Shown: positions 60,430-64,000 of the stretch, one piece after another
Layout: the number at the start of each line of letters is the position of its first letter
How positions within the stretch are numbered: the first letter of the stretch is position 1
Assembly (NCBI GenBank): GCA_019638625.1
Contig: JAHBTK010000008.1
Location: 185,294-249,293 of the forward strand
Direction of reading: 5' to 3'
Length of the DNA: 64,000 nucleotides
From: Chitinophagaceae bacterium
Lineage (GTDB): Bacteria; Bacteroidota; Bacteroidia; Chitinophagales; Chitinophagaceae
Program-made: the position numbers and the translations under genes
Notes under the pieces: model-generated
What the model was told of the DNA's origin: nothing
Databases searched by the model: none
The model's input: the letters and a program-made list of their open reading frames with translations, nothing else

Positions 60430-61764
60430 TTATCGCAGGCTGTTCAGGAACGCCTCTATTTTCCTCCGGACAGCAACAGCAGATTGCATATTGCCGTTTA
60501 CCAGAACGGAAAAAATAAGTGGTTTCCCTGAATGGGTATACAAATATCCGCTTAAACTTACAACGCCGGACAGGGTACCCGTTTTTGCGAAGATATAAGG
60601 GGTTTCGCTCAGGTAGTAGTTTTGCAGTGTGCCGGTACCACCGGTGGGAAAAAGGTCCTTCATTCTTTCCAGTCCGTACTCCTGTTGCAGTTTGTCCAGT
60701 ATCCACACAAAATCCCGGGGAGTAAACAGATTATACCGGCTGAGCCCGCTTCCATCCGCCCATCCCGGGCGCTGGGGAAAACCGGTAAAATCGTTTGCCA
60801 GCATATACTGGATCATTTTTCTTTCATCCATTACCCCCAGCTTTTTTCCTGCAGCCATCAGCAATGTTTGTTCCGCATAAAAATTATCGCTGCGGTACAT
60901 CATTCTTTTGAACATGGAATCTGCCGGCTGAGAATAGATCACCGTTCCGGAAACAACAGGAGTGGTGGTCGTAAACACTTCCTTCTCCAACTCGTTCCCC
61001 AGCAATTCCAGGGAAGACTTTAATCCATCCGTAAGAAAAGCGACTTCACGCGTGATATTGGTTTCTTTGCCCTGGGTGATGAAAAATTCGTTATCGTTAT
61101 ATGCCCTGCTTACGGAAAAAGATTCGGCAGCGGTATCTGTACTGAACCGGACTTTCCAGTCGATGTCAGGTTCTGAATAAATAAACGCTTCCTGCTGAAC
61201 CAATGCCCGCAGGCTGCCGGAGTCGCGGGTTTGTGTCCACCGGATCACATTGCCGTACACCGGGAACACGCTTCTTTCTGCCATATAACCGGCGCCATAA
61301 TCGCTCCATGCCCAACCCCTGCCTAAGGCTGCAGAACTCCAGGTGCCATTATTTACGGCAATCGGCTTATCCTGCTTTCTCAAAAAATCCAGTACCGGCT
61401 GCTCGCTGAAGTCCGGATGCAAAAAAGTGGGGTCGCCTGTGGGTTGTATATAGATGGTATCCGCTGTTTCCCGGTAATATATTCCTTCCAGTTTTTCCGG
61501 CAGGTATTTCAGCCCTGCATACAGGCTGATGATTTTCATATTACTGGCCGGAACAAAATATTTGTTTGCCTGGTGCTGGTAAATAAATTCTTTTTTTCCG
61601 GGATCGTAAACCGCAATGCCTACATGCGCATCCTGCAGGGTAGAGTCAGCTACAATACTATCGATGACCTTTTGCTGAACATTACGGGAAGCCGTACACG
61701 AAGTAAGCAGCCCCAAAGCTAAAAATACCAGTGCGGTTTTTACGCTATTTGTATGGTGCAACAT
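60430..61764 (-). CDS. dacB: PBP4-type D-alanyl-D-alanine carboxypeptidase (S13) lipoprotein
   Basis: A 444-aa peptidoglycan hydrolase that trims or cuts cross-links. It starts with a lipoprotein signal ending in LGLLTSCTASRN. The three penicillin-binding motifs are in place: SxxK in VPASNMKIISLY, SxN in YRSDNFYAEQ, and KTG in FAKTGTLSGVVSLSG. The domain insert between SxxK and SxN is typical of S13. Transcribed alone on the minus strand; the arginase-fold gene lies upstream. Confidence 0.93.
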   Translation of the reverse strand: MLHHTNSVKTALVFLALGLLTSCTASRNVQQKVIDSIVADSTLQDAHVGIAVYDPGKKEFIYQHQANKYFVPASNMKIISLYAGLKYLPEKLEGIYYRETADTIYIQPTGDPTFLHPDFSEQPVLDFLRKQDKPIAVNNGTWSSAALGRGWAWSDYGAGYMAERSVFPVYGNVIRWTQTRDSGSLRALVQQEAFIYSEPDIDWKVRFSTDTAAESFSVSRAYNDNEFFITQGKETNITREVAFLTDGLKSSLELLGNELEKEVFTTTTPVVSGTVIYSQPADSMFKRMMYRSDNFYAEQTLLMAAGKKLGVMDERKMIQYMLANDFTGFPQRPGWADGSGLSRYNLFTPRDFVWILDKLQQEYGLERMKDLFPTGGTGTLQNYYLSETPYIFAKTGTLSGVVSLSGYLYTHSGKPLIFSVLVNGNMQSAVAVRRKIEAFLNSLR

Positions 61765-61794
61765 TATAATAAATGACCCCGGGTGAAAACAAAA

Positions 61795-62928
61795 TCAACT
61801 CCTTTCCTGTGCCCTTAGCCAGCGTTCGGGAATTTCGTTGCTGCTTGCCTGGATATAGTCCTGGTAAGAGCAGGCTATATAAGTTTTATCAGGCAACTGC
61901 ATCCACCACCGCCCGGTTTTTTTACTTTTTAAGAAAACGGTATCTACTTCTCCGAATACGGTATTGAACTCAAAGAAAGAATCTTTTTCCGCCAGCCGGG
62001 CTTCGTGCCTGCCCTGCCACCTGCCATCAACAAAATACCATACCATCTGGGCAATTTGCTTGGCAGTGAGTTGCTGGGTATCATTCTCCAGGCTATAACC
62101 ATATATACCCAGGGAAGAAATATTATGACTCATACCGGCAAACCTGGTAAGCAAACAGGCTTGTTCGCCGTTCAATCCATTAGGAGAAAGATAGTTGGAA
62201 GGAGCCGCGGAACGCTCAATGGCGCTGATATCAAAGCTGGCCATATGGCTGTTGCGCAGCACCGGTTCCATATCCTCCATATTTTCTTTCACCACTCCCA
62301 GCCGGTAACAGTCAAACCTCAGTTTATCCATGGTTTCCAGCATATGCGGGTTTACAAAATAGCTCTGAAACGCGATATGGTTATAATGCCTGATATAGTT
62401 GGGTTCCGCCGTCAGCATTTCCATCAGGAAGCTACGGGCACGCTGGGGATTTTCGACGTGTATATCAATCAATGCATCTATTACAGACACTTCAATCACC
62501 CGGTTATTGATTTTGTAGGCATCGCTCTGGGCCAGGGTCAAATCATGGCTGCCACCCAGTATGACCACCGTTTTTCCCGCATTGATCAACTCGCCTGCCA
62601 CGGTTCTTAACGCCGCATAGGTATCCTGCAGTCCGGCACCGCATTTGATGTTGCCAATATCAGCCAGGCGAATCTCTTTGTGCCAGTAATACAGGTCATA
62701 GAACTGGGAGCGAATGACATCAGGCGCGAGAGATTGTCTGGAGGAACCGCTGCCACGTTCTTCCCCACACCCTATCAACACAATATCAGCCTGATCAACA
62801 TCGGGCAGCCCCTCTTCATAGATATCAATAATATTCCCTATCTGACCTTCCTTGTAACCTTCGTCGTGAGAGATGTGGTGGCGGTTCACAGGATTTAAAA
62901 AATCTATAATGCTCTGCCAGTCACCCAT
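61795..62928 (-). CDS. Arginase/formimidoylglutamase-fold protein with altered metal ligands
   Basis: A 377-aa ureohydrolase-fold protein. Compared with arginase, the first ligand histidine is kept (H128 in LGGSHDLTLAQ, normally GGDHS), the D-A-H-x-D group is D151-A-L153-I-D155 (VIDALIDIH), and the S-F-D-x-D group is SFD233-I-S235. Thus the ligands corresponding to arginase His126 and Asp234 are lost (Leu153, Ser235). A two-manganese site is unlikely, so the protein may be a non-catalytic or differently acting relative. The C-terminal 60 residues (EVDTVFLKSKKTGRWWMQLP) are an extension. Convergent gap with PBP4 is 30 bp. Confidence 0.85.
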   Translation of the reverse strand: MGDWQSIIDFLNPVNRHHISHDEGYKEGQIGNIIDIYEEGLPDVDQADIVLIGCGEERGSGSSRQSLAPDVIRSQFYDLYYWHKEIRLADIGNIKCGAGLQDTYAALRTVAGELINAGKTVVILGGSHDLTLAQSDAYKINNRVIEVSVIDALIDIHVENPQRARSFLMEMLTAEPNYIRHYNHIAFQSYFVNPHMLETMDKLRFDCYRLGVVKENMEDMEPVLRNSHMASFDISAIERSAAPSNYLSPNGLNGEQACLLTRFAGMSHNISSLGIYGYSLENDTQQLTAKQIAQMVWYFVDGRWQGRHEARLAEKDSFFEFNTVFGEVDTVFLKSKKTGRWWMQLPDKTYIACSYQDYIQASSNEIPERWLRAQERS

Positions 62929-63123
62929 GGGAATGAATTTTTACAAACCTAACTTTTTGTGCTCAAATACTATATGATAATATACTAACAGCATGTGAAA
63001 AAGTCATTATTCGCCCTGGGAACCGGTTTAAATTCCGCCTGTTTGCCCCGGTTAGCAGTGGGTTGTCGCAAATACCCCCGAAAAATGGCTTAGCGTGCCT
63101 GCCTCTTTATCTTATAACTATTT

Positions 63124-63131
63124 TATATTTG
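63124..63131 (+). promoter_or_regulatory. Candidate -7 element for the SRPBCC gene
   Basis: TATATTTG fits TAnnTTTG, 42 nt before the start at 63173; -33 weak. Confidence 0.4.
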
Positions 63132-63172
63132 TTTTCGAACTCAATCAATCGGATATATTAAAATACACAATT

Positions 63173-63691
63173 ATGAAAATTCTCAAAAGGATCCTTATTG
63201 CTGTTCTTGCTCTGGTGGCATTGATACTGATTGTCGCCCTGTTTGTTCCAAGAGATTTTAAGAGCGAAAGAGAAATCGTGATCAACAAACCTAAACAGGA
63301 GGTATTTGATTACATCAAATCAATAAAGAATCAGGACAATTTCGGTGTATGGCAATTGTCGGACCCTGATCTGAAAAAAACCTACGAGGGAACAGACGGA
63401 ACCGTTGGTTTCAAATATACCTGGGACAGCGAGAAGCTGGGTAAAGGGTCGCAGAAGATAGTGAATGTGGTGGAAGGAGAACGAATGGACACCGAGCTGG
63501 ATTTCGGTTTTGGCGAGCCTGCAACCGCCTCTTTTACTACCCGGGAAATAAGCCCTACCCAAACAAGAGTTAGCTGGGGATTATCCGGCAGATCGCCTTA
63601 CCCGTTTAACCTTATGGGATTATTTTTTGATGTGGGAGACGATTTTGAGAAAGGCCTGGCAAACCTGAAAAATGTACTGGAGAGCAACTAA
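63173..63691 (+). CDS. SRPBCC-family protein with N-terminal membrane anchor
   Basis: A 172-aa protein. The start at 63173 (MKILKRILIAVLALVALILI) gives one hydrophobic anchor (about residues 6-25); an upstream ATG gives 26 non-typical residues. The rest is a START/polyketide-cyclase-like fold: REIVINKPKQEVFDYIKSIK, FKYTWDSEKLGKGSQKI and MDTELDFGFGEPATASFTTRE. Ligand unknown. It precedes the VOC protein by 17 bp in the same direction, a frequent pairing. Confidence 0.88.
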   Translation: MKILKRILIAVLALVALILIVALFVPRDFKSEREIVINKPKQEVFDYIKSIKNQDNFGVWQLSDPDLKKTYEGTDGTVGFKYTWDSEKLGKGSQKIVNVVEGERMDTELDFGFGEPATASFTTREISPTQTRVSWGLSGRSPYPFNLMGLFFDVGDDFEKGLANLKNVLESN

Positions 63692-63708
63692 CTAAAAAAA
63701 CATACACT

Positions 63709-64000
63709 ATGCAACGGAATGTAATCTGCTGGTTTGAGATTTATGTAAAAGATATGAACAGGGCCAAAAAATTCTACAACGCCGTACTGGGAACGGGTTT
63801 TCATGACGCGGATGCCCCCGGAGATGCCGGAAGCAATATGAAAATGTCTTTTTTTACCCCGCCTGCGGAAGAAGGGTCGTTCGTATCCGGCGCACTGATA
63901 GAAATGCCCGGCACAAAGGAAGGAGATGGTGCCTGTGTCAATACGATCGTCTATTTCCCCTGCAATGACTGTGCGGTGGAACAAAGCCGTGTGGAAGCAG
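63709..64000 (+). CDS. VOC (glyoxalase-fold) family protein, N-terminal part
   Basis: Starts MQRNVICWFEIYVKDMNRAK and runs past the window edge. FEIYVKDMNRAKKFYNAVLG is the standard first half of a VOC module, and NTIVYFPCNDCAVEQ starts the second beta-alpha-beta unit. Members range from glyoxalases to antibiotic-binding proteins and are often of unknown function. The end lies outside the window. Confidence 0.9.
   Translation, partial: MQRNVICWFEIYVKDMNRAKKFYNAVLGTGFHDADAPGDAGSNMKMSFFTPPAEEGSFVSGALIEMPGTKEGDGACVNTIVYFPCNDCAVEQSRVEA

Noticed and set aside
1..64000. tRNA, rRNA or tmRNA genes
   Set aside because: No cloverleaf or rRNA-like stretch was noticed by reading the intergenic gaps; a dedicated scan was not possible.

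Overview
The window looks like a chromosomal segment of a member of the Bacteroidota, most likely the Chitinophagaceae. This rests on protein families typical of that group (S46 peptidase, GSCFA protein, DUF1080 lipoprotein, a SusC-type plug motif, an enolase-ftsB pair), on repeated TAnnTTTG promoter elements, and on starts that mostly lack Shine-Dalgarno sequences. No rRNA, tRNA, CRISPR array or transposase gene was seen.

Left part (1-18.8 kb): the 3' end of nadB, an M28 peptidase, metE behind a cobalamin riboswitch, a secreted protein of unknown function, an RluD-type pseudouridine synthase, a MetC-like lyase, endonuclease III, a small anti-sigma-like protein, ftsB, eno, metG, an S46 dipeptidyl-peptidase and a DUF4139 protein carrying a SusC-like plug segment. 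Repeat-rich intergenic spacers lie at 2.2-2.65 kb and 16.25-16.5 kb.

Sulfur block (18.9-33.5 kb): a leftward operon cysH-cysD-cysN-cobA-cysJ-cysI-(Met8::TauE fusion) covers sulfate activation, APS reduction, sulfite reduction and siroheme supply. Rightward from the same intergenic region, a promoter, SAM riboswitch and terminator precede a metB-like gene, followed by metY, metX and hom. With metE, metC and metZ elsewhere in the window this gives almost the full path from sulfate and homoserine to methionine.

Middle part (33.5-45.8 kb): a DUF1080 lipoprotein, GH20 hexosaminidase, SDR, manA, asnB, a small methyltransferase, a decayed ORF6N gene, then a tightly packed HMG-CoA lyase-GSCFA-D12 DNA adenine methylase run, and an aquaporin.

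Accessory island (about 46.2-52.4 kb): visibly more AT-rich, with all genes rightward. It contains imperfect-palindrome elements with integron-like core sites. The sequence at each cassette start is complementary to the first core of the element at that cassette's own end. I read it as an integron-type cassette array without a visible integrase. Its cargo is a Zn-phospholipase-C-like protein with an overlapping partner, two frameshifted small genes, a protein of unknown function, a low-molecular-weight phosphatase-like protein, another unknown and, at the right edge, a four-helix membrane protein.

Right part (52.4-64 kb): metZ, an OsmC protein, an amidohydrolase, ferredoxin-NADP reductase plus 2Fe-2S ferredoxin plus 6-phosphogluconolactonase, a GH31 glycosidase, PBP4, an arginase-fold protein lacking metal ligands, an SRPBCC protein and the start of a VOC protein. 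All assignments come from reading motifs; no database search was run.
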